From: Nostoc sp. CHAB 5824
GTDB taxonomy: Bacteria; Cyanobacteriota; Cyanobacteriia; Cyanobacteriales; Nostocaceae
Assembly: GCF_020829665.1 (NCBI RefSeq)
Contig: NZ_JAIVFT010000011.1
Coordinates: 124,001 to 188,000 of the forward strand
DNA: 64,000 nucleotides
Reading direction: 5' to 3'
Below the pieces are notes generated by a model, which worked only from the letters and a program-made list of their open reading frames with translations, was not told the origin of the DNA and ran no database searches. The translations under genes were made by a program, and so were the position numbers. Shown piece by piece: positions 40,399 to 48,972 of the stretch (position 1 is the stretch's first letter; the number at the start of each line of letters is the position of its first letter).

Positions 40399-41445
40399 TT
40401 ATTTTTTAGAATTGTTTGCGTTTTTAATATCATTTATCAACTCATCAATCCTTGATTTTGTTGTATTCCAAGAACACATAAAACGTACTCCTCCAACACC
40501 AATAAATGTATAAAATTGCCAGTTCTTTGCTTTTAAAGCGTGAATAACTTGCTCTGGTAGTTTAACAAACACGGCGTTGGCTTCTCTCGGAAACATCAAG
40601 TCAACATTTTCTATATTCAATAGTTGATTTTCTAAGTATTCAGCACATTGATTGGCGTGTCTGGCATTTTTTAGCCAAGCACCAGTTTCCAATAAACCCA
40701 ACCAGGGAGCAGAGATAAACCGCATTTTTGAGGCTAGCTGACCTGCTTGCTTGCATCGATAATCAAAATCCTCTGCTAGCTCTTTGTTGAAGAAAAGAAT
40801 AGCTTCACCTAATGCCATGCCATTCTTTGTACCACAAAAGCACAACACATCCACTCCACTTTTCCAAGTAATTTCAGCAGGGGTTTTATTCATAGCGGCA
40901 ACTGCATTTGCAAAACGAGCGCCATCCATGTGGATCTTTAAGTTATACTTTTTTGCAACTTCTTTAATTTTCAGAAGTTCTTCAATAGAATATAAAGTCC
41001 CTAATTCAGTTGATTGTGTGATGCTAATAACTTTGGGTTTGGGATAATGAATGTCAGTACGTTTAGTGACAATTGTCTCTATAGCCTCTGATGTTAACTT
41101 GCCGTTTTTACCTTGAGCAAGTAATAGTTTAGAGCCATTAGATGCAAATTCAGGTGCGCCACATTCATCTGTTTCTATGTGAGATGTTTCATGACAAATG
41201 ACGCTGTGATATGACTGACAAAGGGCAGCTAATGATAAAGAATTAGCGGCTGTACCATTAAAGGTAAAAAATACTTCACAATCAATTTCAAAGAGTTCCC
41301 GAAAATAATCTGTGGCTTTTTGAGTCCATTCATCATTTCCATAAGCTGGAACACTACCTTGATTTGCCCTAATCATATATTCCAGCGCTTCCGGGCAAAT
41401 CCCAGAGGAATTATCACTTGCAAACTGCTCTAAGTAGCTAATCAT
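40399..41445 (-). CDS. ltaE: Low-specificity L-threonine aldolase
   Basis: 348 residues, PLP-dependent fold type I. FTFNGTAANSLSLAALCQSY at the N-terminus, HIETDECGAPEF, KIHMDGARFANAVAAM (the Asp binds the PLP nitrogen) and CFCGTKNGMALGEAILFF with the PLP-binding Lys all match. It splits threonine to glycine and acetaldehyde. Not obviously in an operon. Upstream lies a 640-bp gap with the STRR. Confidence 0.9.
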   Translation of the reverse strand: MISYLEQFASDNSSGICPEALEYMIRANQGSVPAYGNDEWTQKATDYFRELFEIDCEVFFTFNGTAANSLSLAALCQSYHSVICHETSHIETDECGAPEFASNGSKLLLAQGKNGKLTSEAIETIVTKRTDIHYPKPKVISITQSTELGTLYSIEELLKIKEVAKKYNLKIHMDGARFANAVAAMNKTPAEITWKSGVDVLCFCGTKNGMALGEAILFFNKELAEDFDYRCKQAGQLASKMRFISAPWLGLLETGAWLKNARHANQCAEYLENQLLNIENVDLMFPREANAVFVKLPEQVIHALKAKNWQFYTFIGVGGVRFMCSWNTTKSRIDELINDIKNANNSKK

Positions 41446-42086
41446 AATCTCTAATTTAATTAGTATCAGTAATTGTTATAATATTAATGAATAATTTTGA
41501 CATTTGGCAACTCCAAAATTGATGGTGATGCTATTAATATCTCAAATTATCTAATAACTCGCTAATTAAAATAACTTTGGATAGAAGCAAAATAAATGTT
41601 TCTATCCCCCTACCAAATCATTCGTGAATAACAAGATTTCCGACTTATCTAAAAAGTAGCGAATCTGAAGCTTTTAACTTTCACAAATCAAATATAATTG
41701 CTATATCTGGCTTTAACCTGTTAATTAGTTTTTGTTGTGGTAGCTTTTCTGTGAGTAGTTATAGCAATGATTAGTATATTGATACTATTCTATGACTTTG
41801 CTAATGTTTACGCAAAACTGGAGTCTTACTTTGCCTTTACTGAGACGTTACAATACTACGGTGTCTTCGTCAACCTTGTCTTGAGGGGATTCTAGGACGT
41901 GAAACATCGCAAATAACTAAATATTGTGCTAAAAAAATAAAGTTCGCTAATTAGAATGCTAATCATATACTTATAATGTACCATACAATACCTACCAATA
42001 ACTACGACATCACTATTGGGCTATTTGTCCTTTGTCCTTTGCTAATGACAAATGACCAATGACCAATGACTAATGACTAATAACTA
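41446..42086. other. Long AT-rich intergenic region ending in STRR heptamers
   Basis: About 640 bp between the divergent threonine aldolase and mlaF-like genes. The first 580 bp hold no gene or repeat that I can support; the last 42 bases before the mlaF start are heptamers. Confidence 0.5.
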
Positions 42087-42093
42087 ATGACTG
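42045..42093 (+). repeat. STRR heptamers running into the mlaF start codon
   Basis: ATGACAA, ATGACCA (twice), ATGACTA (twice), ATAACTA, and ATGACTG follow each other in strict 7-base steps from 42045; the seventh unit at 42087-42093 is the start of the ABC ATPase gene (ATGACTG). Confidence 0.9.
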
Positions 42094-42869
42094 AACCATT
42101 GATTGAACTGAAAGGTGTTTCTAAGTCCTTTGGTAGCCATAAAGTTCTAGATAATGTAGACTTGACCATTTACCGGGGAGAAGCACTGGGGATTATTGGC
42201 CCATCAGGGACTGGTAAATCAACAATTTTACGGGTAATCGCGGGGTTACTGACTCCCGATAAAGGAGAAATTTATGTGCAAGGAGTGCGGCGAGACGGTT
42301 TGATTGAGGATGGTCGCCAGCAAGTTGGCATTGGCATGGTGTTTCAGCAGGCGGCGCTATTTGATTCGCTGACGGTGGAAGAAAATGTGGGATTTTTACT
42401 TTATCAAAATTCAAAGCTACCGCGATCGCGCATTGGAGAATTGGTAAAAGAAAAATTGGAGATGGTAGGTTTGCCAGCAATAGGCCACCTCTACCCAGCC
42501 GAACTTTCCGGGGGAATGCGAAAACGGGTGAGTTTTGCTCGTGCGATTATGTCTAACCCCGATAGTCCCACAGATGGCCCAGAAGTTCTACTATACGACG
42601 AACCAACAGCCGGACTTGATCCCATTGCCTCAACAGTAATCGAAGATTTAATCCGCTATTTGCAATGTTTACATGGAGTTTGTAGTACCTATGCTGTTGT
42701 TACCCATCAAGACAGCACTATCCGTCGTACAGCTGATAGACTTATATTTCTCTATGAAGGTAGAGTGCAGTGGCAGGGTACAGTTAGTGAAACATACAAC
42801 ACAGAACATCCGTTGATCAGACAATTTCTTAGTGGAAGTGTGCAAGGGCCGATTCAAGTCGTCGGTTAG
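42087..42869 (+). CDS. MlaF-like ABC transporter ATP-binding protein
   Basis: 260 residues. Walker A GIIGPSGTGKST is at residues 36-47, the signature is LSGGMRKRVSFARAI and Walker B is VLLYDEPTAGLD. MlaF/Ttg2A proteins drive MCE-type lipid or hydrophobic compound traffic between membranes; in plants and cyanobacteria the relatives work at the outer envelope (TGD3-like). The MCE protein gene follows after 144 bp of heptamer DNA. No MlaE-type permease gene is adjacent. The start codon lies in an STRR, and no ribosome site is visible. Confidence 0.87.
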   Translation: MTEPLIELKGVSKSFGSHKVLDNVDLTIYRGEALGIIGPSGTGKSTILRVIAGLLTPDKGEIYVQGVRRDGLIEDGRQQVGIGMVFQQAALFDSLTVEENVGFLLYQNSKLPRSRIGELVKEKLEMVGLPAIGHLYPAELSGGMRKRVSFARAIMSNPDSPTDGPEVLLYDEPTAGLDPIASTVIEDLIRYLQCLHGVCSTYAVVTHQDSTIRRTADRLIFLYEGRVQWQGTVSETYNTEHPLIRQFLSGSVQGPIQVVG

Positions 42870-42875
42870 AAAGCG

Positions 42876-42992
42876 AGAAGTTAAAAGTGAGGAGTTAAAA
42901 ATCAGGAGTTAAAAATCAGGAGCGAGAGTTCAATTCAACTCCTAACTTTTAATTCCCAACTCCTAACTCATAACTCCTAACTCATAACTAAT
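42876..42992. repeat. Heptamer arrays in inverted arrangement between the mla genes
   Basis: Eight 7-base units on the left (AGAAGTT, AAAAGTG, AGGAGTT, AAAAATC, AGGAGTT, AAAAATC, AGGAGCG, AGAGTTC; 42876-42931) face eight on the right (AACTCCT, AACTTTT, AATTCCC, AACTCCT, AACTCAT, AACTCCT, AACTCAT, AACTAAT; 42937-42992). AGGAGTT and AACTCCT are exact complements, so the mRNA could fold into a long imperfect hairpin between the two genes. Confidence 0.75.
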
Positions 42993-43013
42993 TATTGGGT
43001 GGAGGCAAAAAAA

Positions 43014-44453
43014 ATGCGAGGTCTTATGACAAGCCGCTTCGCGTCTGGGCGAACATTTAGAGAAGGCTCTGTGGGGTTGTTACTCCTGCTAGGAATAGGG
43101 GTATTTGGATTACTTTTTCTGTGGTTAAATAGATACACTGCTGCTGGTCGTTCATACAAAGTTATTGTGGAATTTGCTAACGCTGGCGGAATGCAAAAGG
43201 GAGCAACAGTTCGCTATCGAGGCGTTAAGGTAGGCACTATTTCCCAGGTTCGGCCAAAAGCGAATGCCATTGATGTAGAGATTGAAATTGCCCAAGCTGA
43301 CCTAATTCTCCCCCGGAATGTAGTGGTAGAAGCTAATCAAAGCGGATTAATTAGCGAAAGTATCATCGACATCACACCAAAAGCAACGTTACCTACTGGG
43401 GTTGTGATTGCTAAACCCCTAGATAGAAATTGTGATCCCAGCCTTGTAATTTGTAATGGCTCTCGGTTAAAAGGTCAGATTGGCATCAGTGTTGATCAAC
43501 TAATTCGCAGTTCAACTGAGCTAGCTGCTGTATACACTGACCCCAAATTCTATAGAAATGTCAATAGGGTTCTAGAAACTACTACAGGCGCAGCATCTAG
43601 TTTTACCGAGCTAAGTCAAGATTTACAAGGTTTGACCAAAAGCTTGCGGCAACAACTAAATACATTTTCAGCTACTGCTAATTCAGTGCAACGAGCGACA
43701 AACCAACTTAATGAATCCGCAACTCAAACAGTAAATAAATTCGGTACGACTGCAACTCAAGCAAATCGTTTGCTAAACAACCTGGATAATTTATTGACAA
43801 CAAATCGTTCTTCGCTGGTTGGCGCTTTGAACAATATCACCGAAACCAGCAACCAACTGCGTGTTACAGTTAGTAGCCTATCACCATCTGTCAATCGATT
43901 GACTCAAGGAGAATTACTCAACAATTTAGAAACTCTTTCAGCAAATGCAGCGCAAGCCTCAGCTAATTTACGCGATGCTTCTAAAACCTTAAACGATCCA
44001 AACAATGTGGTGCTGCTGCAACAAACTTTAGATTCAGCACGAGTAACATTTGAAAATAGCCAAAAAATTACATCTGATTTGGATGAATTGACAGGTGATC
44101 CTACTTTCCGACAAAATTTGCGGCAATTGGTGAATGGTCTAAGTGGTTTAGTATCTTCTACACAACAGATGCAGCAACAAGTGCAAGTTGCTACTACTCT
44201 AGATTCGGTAAAAACTGCTGTGAGCAAACCAAAGAATCTAATTCCTACCCCAGCGCCAACCCCAGAGGCGATGTCTAATGATAAGTCTCTACCAGTCTAT
44301 GTAATTAATCCCTCACCTGCTAATTTTGAAAGTACCGATACCAACCTTGAACCAACTCCCAGTCCGTCTATCCCTAACTCATCTCAAGAAGACCTTTTGA
44401 AGCAGCTGCGGGAGTATGGTAAGCAAAGGGAGCAACTGGAGACGGAAAAATAG
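43014..44453 (+). CDS. MlaD-like MCE domain protein
   Basis: 479 residues from the ATG at 43014, with GGAGG 8 bases before it; a GTG at 42999 overlaps that site and is less likely. A membrane anchor (about residues 24-43, GLLLLLGIGVFGLLFLWLNR) precedes one MCE domain (about 52-150, YKVIVEFANAGGMQKGATVR, YRGVKVGTISQV). A long helical, Gln/Asn/Thr-rich region (about 170-400) resembles the needle-type extension of MCE proteins, and the tail is Pro-rich. It should bind lipid in the periplasm as partner of the ATPase. Confidence 0.87.
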   Translation: MRGLMTSRFASGRTFREGSVGLLLLLGIGVFGLLFLWLNRYTAAGRSYKVIVEFANAGGMQKGATVRYRGVKVGTISQVRPKANAIDVEIEIAQADLILPRNVVVEANQSGLISESIIDITPKATLPTGVVIAKPLDRNCDPSLVICNGSRLKGQIGISVDQLIRSSTELAAVYTDPKFYRNVNRVLETTTGAASSFTELSQDLQGLTKSLRQQLNTFSATANSVQRATNQLNESATQTVNKFGTTATQANRLLNNLDNLLTTNRSSLVGALNNITETSNQLRVTVSSLSPSVNRLTQGELLNNLETLSANAAQASANLRDASKTLNDPNNVVLLQQTLDSARVTFENSQKITSDLDELTGDPTFRQNLRQLVNGLSGLVSSTQQMQQQVQVATTLDSVKTAVSKPKNLIPTPAPTPEAMSNDKSLPVYVINPSPANFESTDTNLEPTPSPSIPNSSQEDLLKQLREYGKQREQLETEK

Positions 44454-44505
44454 GTAATACAGGTTGACCGAATTTTAGATTATAAATTTTGGAAGTCCCT
44501 AAGAG

Positions 44506-44538
44506 ATGGGAGAAGCAAACGTTAGTTGCTTCTCCCAT
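44506..44538 (+). terminator. Perfect 13-bp hairpin after the mla genes
   Basis: ATGGGAGAAGCAA (44506-44518) and TTGCTTCTCCCAT (44526-44538) are exact complements with a 7-base loop, 52 bp after the stop codon. The U tract is poor, so efficiency is uncertain. Confidence 0.6.
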
Positions 44539-44648
44539 ATTACGTAATTATTGATTTTTAACAAGTTACGAATGGTATCCCATCTCTGCAAACTATCAAA
44601 CTTCATAATTTACATTATGATTCGTTGGTCAGTGCGTAACTCCTACAT

Positions 44649-44915
44649 TCATCCTTGAGATTCTTGTAGAACTTCTTCGGGTACATCGTACCTAGGAACT
44701 CTCCTACATGCTCTACTTCCTCCAAACCAGTAATAGTCATCGTAAGACTTTATAAATCGGTCAAAGTCACACTTGTAGTAATAGTCGTAGTAGCTTTGTT
44801 GCTCTTGTTGTTGTCCTCCTGTAATTCCTTCAATGGTTTTGTCATCCAATTCTGTGAATAAATTGGAGTCTTCTAATCCAACACGTGGCTTAAATGCAAT
44901 GATGTAATCTAACAT
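44649..44915 (-). CDS. Orphan RiPP-like precursor with double-glycine leader
   Basis: 88 residues from the ATG at 44915, with GTGAGGT upstream. The first half reads like a leader peptide, with FTELDDKTIEGITGG ending in Gly-Gly at about residues 33-34, the hallmark of leaders cut by C39 peptidase transporters. The second half is unusual: a QQQEQQ run, then Tyr-rich SYYDYYYKCDFD and SYDDYYWFGG with two Cys, then charged residues. It could be a ribosomal peptide with Tyr/Cys crosslinks or disulfide, or simply a short acidic protein. No maturase or transporter gene is next to it. Confidence 0.55.
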   Translation of the reverse strand: MLDYIIAFKPRVGLEDSNLFTELDDKTIEGITGGQQQEQQSYYDYYYKCDFDRFIKSYDDYYWFGGSRACRRVPRYDVPEEVLQESQG

Positions 44916-45134
44916 AATTGTTAACCTCACTTACAAAACCTGGCAAACAATTACCTTACAACCCAATACTATGCATTAGCTTATTAGAGATTCATATATC
45001 CAAAGGTATAATATTTATCTGTCATTTGATGTATGTTTGAGGATAATTTTTGACAGGCAAAGACCGCGATAGATTGGAAGCATAAAGCCGTATATAGCAA
45101 TCCTATTTGAGTTGTGAAATTAGTCTTGGAGGCA

Positions 45135-45162
45135 GGCAATAGGGAATAGGCAATAGGCAATA
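45135..45162. repeat. STRR: four GGCAATA-type heptamers
   Basis: GGCAATA, GGGAATA, GGCAATA, GGCAATA in strict 7-base steps. Confidence 0.85.
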
Positions 45163-45183
45163 TAGCGTTTCCTCACCTAGTAA

Positions 45184-45216
45184 GGTACACCCGTAGGGGC
45201 ACTGCCGTGCCCCTAC
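45184..45216. repeat. Inner part of the MITE-like element, opposite orientation
   Basis: GGTACACCC followed by GTAGGGGCA (45193-45201) pairing with TGCCCCTAC (45208-45216). It matches the reverse complement of the central part of the element at 35155-35257 and lacks its own matched ends. Confidence 0.6.
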
Positions 45217-45247
45217 GTGTCAACTTAAGGCAAAACCCTTTTAAAAC

Positions 45248-45276
45248 CTCGTTCCCAGTCTCTGACTGGGAACGAG
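45248..45276. repeat. Perfect 13-bp hairpin CTCGTTCCCAGTC
   Basis: CTCGTTCCCAGTC (45248-45260) and GACTGGGAACGAG (45264-45276) with a 3-base loop TCT. A dispersed palindromic repeat rather than a terminator; no gene ends nearby. Confidence 0.75.
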
Positions 45277-45596
45277 AAAAACGAGAAAATCTCTAAAAGC
45301 TTGTGTGTGAAACTTTGGCCCAACCAGTGAAGCTGTCATGCTTCAAAAATACAATATTTTGCGTGAGATACAAAGGTGCGTTAAGAAGTATGGCACCATT
45401 TTGATCTAGCCTGTCACGGTGCAGCGATCGCCAGTTGTTATTTTTTGTTCAGATTAGGGAATTCTATTAATACGATTCAGTAATTCGCACAGCGTTGATC
45501 AGAGAAAGGCTTCCCGTAGGGTAGCGACTGGTATTGTTTGCTGTGGGTTGATTTGAACTGTGTTGTAAAAATATTTTGAGTTTTGAGGATTGGCTG

Positions 45597-46901
45597 ATGG
45601 ATAAATCAATTATTCAGTTGGTTGACGAATTACCGACTGACAATATCACTGTTAAAGTTTTAAAAGCTCTTGATTATGTAGCGCCAGGTGAGTGGAGCAA
45701 TTTGACAGGATTTGAGAATAATATTCGCAGCATTACTGGAGAAAGCGATGCTAAGGTAATTCAGAAAATTCGCGATCGCGCTGTTATTTTATACGAAGAT
45801 CCTCAACAAGGCTACGAGTTCGCAATCAAACTTTATCAAACAATTGATAAGGCAGACACAGCTATGGCAGCGGCGGCTTTAGCGAATAAAGTTAGTGAGA
45901 AAATTGGATTTCTGTCTTTTTTAGGCAAGATTACTCCCAAAGCTGATGTAACTCAATCTATTGACTTAGTATTGAAAATCGCCGTCGAAATTATTGTCTT
46001 TTGTAAACTAAATGGCATTCCTCAACCCAATCCCCAAGAGTTTGCTAATTCCCTTGCTAACAACTATCAAAATGCATCCCTAATGAGGATGGTAGCTCTA
46101 GTTTGTCTAGACGGAATTCTACCCTTAGGCCCCGATTTTCTTAGCAAAATTCATGGAGTTATTAGTGGTACTGATACTGGCGCAATAACTCAAAATCCGG
46201 TTTTCTTAGCTATTAATAACTTTCTACCAGGTAGTAACCCCTCTGATAAAGTTGGTTTTATCAGTCAAGGTTTCAACTCTGTGCAAGGTTGGATGAATAA
46301 CTTAGTATCCAAAACAGGCATAACTCCGCAATCAATCTCTAGTAATTTGGGTAATTTTATTCAGATTGCTGATGATAATTTAGATTTAGTAGCAGCATTC
46401 TTAGATCAAACTACCAATTACTACGAACATACGGGAATTCAAACTGTAGCTCGCAGCTTGATTTTGCAAGCCTATACTTTAGTACAAGAGGAGATTAAAC
46501 AAGAGGAACAAAAGCCTATCCAAGATGTTTCATCTGATGTTAAGTCAGATAAAAATCAGTATGAACTCAGCAAAACAGTAGAAGTCTGGGACAATGATGA
46601 TGAGGATTGGTATCAAGGAACAATTGAGAAAATCGAAGATGACCAATTCTTTGTTCATTACCTTGGTTACGGTTCATCTTATGACGAGTGGGTGGGCGAA
46701 GATGACATTCGGACTCGCGATCTTCGCTCTACAGATGATAATGGATATGCACTGGGTCAAAAAGTAAAATGTTGGGATGATGACCAAGAGGCTTGGTATT
46801 CTGCAACGATTGAGCAAATCCAAGGTCAGCAATACTTTCTTCACTACATTGGTTATGACTCATCCTATGATGAGTGGGTTGATAGCGACGAGATTTCCTA
46901 A
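45597..46901 (+). CDS. Protein with two C-terminal Tudor-knot/chromo-barrel modules
   Basis: 434 residues from the ATG at 45597 (GAGGA 7 bases upstream). The N-terminal 310 residues are helical with no recognised domain (FENNIRSITGESDAKVIQKI, CLDGILPLGPDFLSKI). After a Glu/Gln-rich linker, two tandem modules of about 50 residues follow: VEVWDNDDEDWYQGTIEKIE to FVHYLGYGSSYDEWV, and VKCWDDDQEAWYSATIEQIQ to FLHYIGYDSSYDEWV. The W-x2-A/G-x-I...HY-x-G...DEWV pattern is that of MOF/MSL3-type chromo barrels (Tudor-knot), best known from eukaryotic chromatin proteins. The N-terminal part may be a scaffold. Role unknown. Confidence 0.72.
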   Translation: MDKSIIQLVDELPTDNITVKVLKALDYVAPGEWSNLTGFENNIRSITGESDAKVIQKIRDRAVILYEDPQQGYEFAIKLYQTIDKADTAMAAAALANKVSEKIGFLSFLGKITPKADVTQSIDLVLKIAVEIIVFCKLNGIPQPNPQEFANSLANNYQNASLMRMVALVCLDGILPLGPDFLSKIHGVISGTDTGAITQNPVFLAINNFLPGSNPSDKVGFISQGFNSVQGWMNNLVSKTGITPQSISSNLGNFIQIADDNLDLVAAFLDQTTNYYEHTGIQTVARSLILQAYTLVQEEIKQEEQKPIQDVSSDVKSDKNQYELSKTVEVWDNDDEDWYQGTIEKIEDDQFFVHYLGYGSSYDEWVGEDDIRTRDLRSTDDNGYALGQKVKCWDDDQEAWYSATIEQIQGQQYFLHYIGYDSSYDEWVDSDEIS

Positions 46902-47018
46902 CTATTGAATTAGTACGGGGTAGGCGAGAGCAATATCTCCGATGGGCTATTCAGTGTCGCGCCCTGTGCTAGCATACAGCATTTTTCAAAATTCATAATT
47001 GAAGAATAATTCTCTTAG

Positions 47019-47381
47019 TCAGAATTCCTGTTGAGATAAGAATGGTTCAAATGAGTGATAAGCCTCATAATTACGAAAATGTCTAGCGTATAAGTCAACA
47101 CCATCACTAGCTGATTCAAAGCCATCATCCAATACTGAATTCACATCTATTACCTTTTTCAAAGACCAGGTAATAGTTTCTCCATTCTCATTTTTATAGC
47201 TTACCTCTTCTTTTTTTGCATAACTTATAGCCTTTTCTTTGGCTTTTTCTAAAGAGCTAGATTTGAGTAACACAAAATATTCTTGGTACAACGGTTGATA
47301 ATCCGGTGCATCGGAGGATGATTCATAAAGAATTACGGCAATATAAAAGGATTCTGTTTTATCTGCACTTTCAGGTTTCAT
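47019..47381 (-). CDS. DUF4288-like protein
   Basis: 120 residues. The layout FYIAVILYESSS, then EYFVLLKSSSLEKAKEKAIS, YKNENGETITWSLKKVIDVN, and a C-terminal DLYARHFRNYEAY matches the DUF4288 pattern of small cytoplasmic proteins. Function unknown. Second gene of a pair, 16 bp after the secreted protein gene upstream. Confidence 0.65.
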   Translation of the reverse strand: MKPESADKTESFYIAVILYESSSDAPDYQPLYQEYFVLLKSSSLEKAKEKAISYAKKEEVSYKNENGETITWSLKKVIDVNSVLDDGFESASDGVDLYARHFRNYEAYHSFEPFLSQQEF

Positions 47382-47397
47382 TTAATATCCTCTAAAA

Positions 47398-47742
47398 CTA
47401 CTTCTTGAATCTACCATCATTCAATAACTTACAAGCCCTTTTGCTAGGGGCTGATTTATCGTTTTTGATATCTTCTAAATAGGAGTTTAAATACTGGCTG
47501 GGGAACTCTCGTCTAATTGATGCTTTGCAGCACGTACTAATAAAAGTATCAGCAAATAAACTTAAGTTTTCGTTCGCTTCACAACTGCCACCTGGTCTAA
47601 CTTGACTTATTACTAAAGACAGCTTGAATAAATGTGCATTCAATAAATATGTTACAGTTTGAGAATGGGTAGCCGTAAATTGCAGAATCAAAACCACAGC
47701 GAAAAGACCGACCAGTGGGTTAGATAGAGGTTTTCGTAACAT
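47398..47742 (-). CDS. Small secreted protein with several Cys
   Basis: 114 residues, unrecognised. MLRKPLSNPLVGLFAVVLIL and the next few residues form a signal peptide or anchor. The mature part has four Cys (GGSCEANE, STCCKAS, KRACKLL), which may form disulfides outside the membrane. Just upstream of the DUF4288 gene, likely cotranscribed with it. Confidence 0.55.
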   Translation of the reverse strand: MLRKPLSNPLVGLFAVVLILQFTATHSQTVTYLLNAHLFKLSLVISQVRPGGSCEANENLSLFADTFISTCCKASIRREFPSQYLNSYLEDIKNDKSAPSKRACKLLNDGRFKK

Positions 47743-47853
47743 TAGGAAACAAACTTTTTTTAATTACGAATTACAAATTATTTTGACACTTGCGCTACGA
47801 TATCCCCTATTGCCTTTGTGCAATGTATATGAGGAGTAGTACAGGTCAAAAAC

Positions 47854-48972
47854 ATGACAGAAGAATTCAATACACAGGGCGCAGAGAATCTGGTTGCGAT
47901 CGCAGATCAATTCGCTCGATTGGGGAAGGTTACAGACGTTAAAGCATTTGGAAGTGGTAATATCAATGACACTTTCCTGGTGAATTTAGATTTTTCAGAA
48001 GAACAACATTTTGTGCTGCAACGCATCAACACACAGGTATTTCGGCAGCCACAACTGATTATGCAGAATATGCGTACCTTCACGGAGCATGTCCGCAAAC
48101 GGTTACAGGATACACCCCTGAATCGTCGCTGGGAAGTGCCACGCGTACTGTTGACCAAGGATGCTCAAGACCACTGGAGGGATGCAAATGGCTCTTTTTG
48201 GCGGGCGATCAGCTTTATTGAAGGCTCCCAGTCTTTCGATACTATGCGCGATCGCTCACACGCCAAAGAAATCGGTTATGCCTTGGGGATGTTCCACAAT
48301 CTGATCAGCGATTTGCCACCAGAAAAACTCGCCGATACCCTTCAAGGATTCCATATTACACCGCTTTATCTCCAGCATTACGAGGAAGTGTTAGCGAAAA
48401 CTATTGCGTGTCAATCTTCGGAAGTTAATTATTGCTTGCAGTTTGTTAGCGATCGCCAAACCTTTGCACATATCCTAGAAAATGCCAAAGCTGAAGGTAA
48501 GCTACCCTTGCGTTTGATGCACGGCGATCCAAAAATTAATAATGTCATGTTTGACACTGCTACCCAGCAAGCTGTCAGCGTCATCGACCTGGACACAGTT
48601 AAACCCGGTCTGGTACATTACGATATTGGTGATTGTCTGCGATCGGGTTGCAATCCAGCTGGAGAAGAAACCGAGAATTGGGACAGTGTTTATTTTGATA
48701 CTGACCTGTGCCAGGGAATCTTACAAGGTTATCTCTCGGTGGCAAAGGCGTTTCTTACTGAGAATGACTATGCATATATATACAATGCAATTCGTCTCAT
48801 CGCCTTTGAACTAGGATTGAGATTTTTTGCTGATTATTTAGCAGGGAATGTCTACTTCAAAATTAAACACCCAGAACATAACTTGGCAAGAGCGATCGTC
48901 CAGTTTAAGCTTACCGAAAGTATTGAATCTCAAGAAACGCAGATTTACAACATTATTAAAGATATGAAATGA
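47854..48972 (+). CDS. Sugar 1-kinase / aminoglycoside-phosphotransferase-fold protein (NahK-like)
   Basis: 372 residues with the APH kinase fold. The N-lobe has FGSGNINDTFLVN and HFVLQRIN (nucleotide-binding Lys replaced by Gln-Arg context), and the C-lobe has RLMHGDPKINNVMFD (catalytic Asp) and VSVIDLDTVKPGLVHYDIGD (metal-binding DxD). That last layout is typical of N-acetylhexosamine 1-kinases. It would phosphorylate a free sugar at C1. The stop overlaps the start of the DOMON-like gene (ATGA), so they are cotranslated. Confidence 0.8.
   Translation: MTEEFNTQGAENLVAIADQFARLGKVTDVKAFGSGNINDTFLVNLDFSEEQHFVLQRINTQVFRQPQLIMQNMRTFTEHVRKRLQDTPLNRRWEVPRVLLTKDAQDHWRDANGSFWRAISFIEGSQSFDTMRDRSHAKEIGYALGMFHNLISDLPPEKLADTLQGFHITPLYLQHYEEVLAKTIACQSSEVNYCLQFVSDRQTFAHILENAKAEGKLPLRLMHGDPKINNVMFDTATQQAVSVIDLDTVKPGLVHYDIGDCLRSGCNPAGEETENWDSVYFDTDLCQGILQGYLSVAKAFLTENDYAYIYNAIRLIAFELGLRFFADYLAGNVYFKIKHPEHNLARAIVQFKLTESIESQETQIYNIIKDMK

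Larger units (their letters stand above)
44931..45575. other. Intergenic region dense in dispersed repeats
   Basis: About 645 bp. It contains STRR heptamers (45135-45162), a MITE-related hairpin (45184-45216), a 13-bp palindromic repeat (45248-45276) and an SDR-like AAAGGCTTCCCGTAGGGTAG near 45505-45525. I see no gene. Confidence 0.65.
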
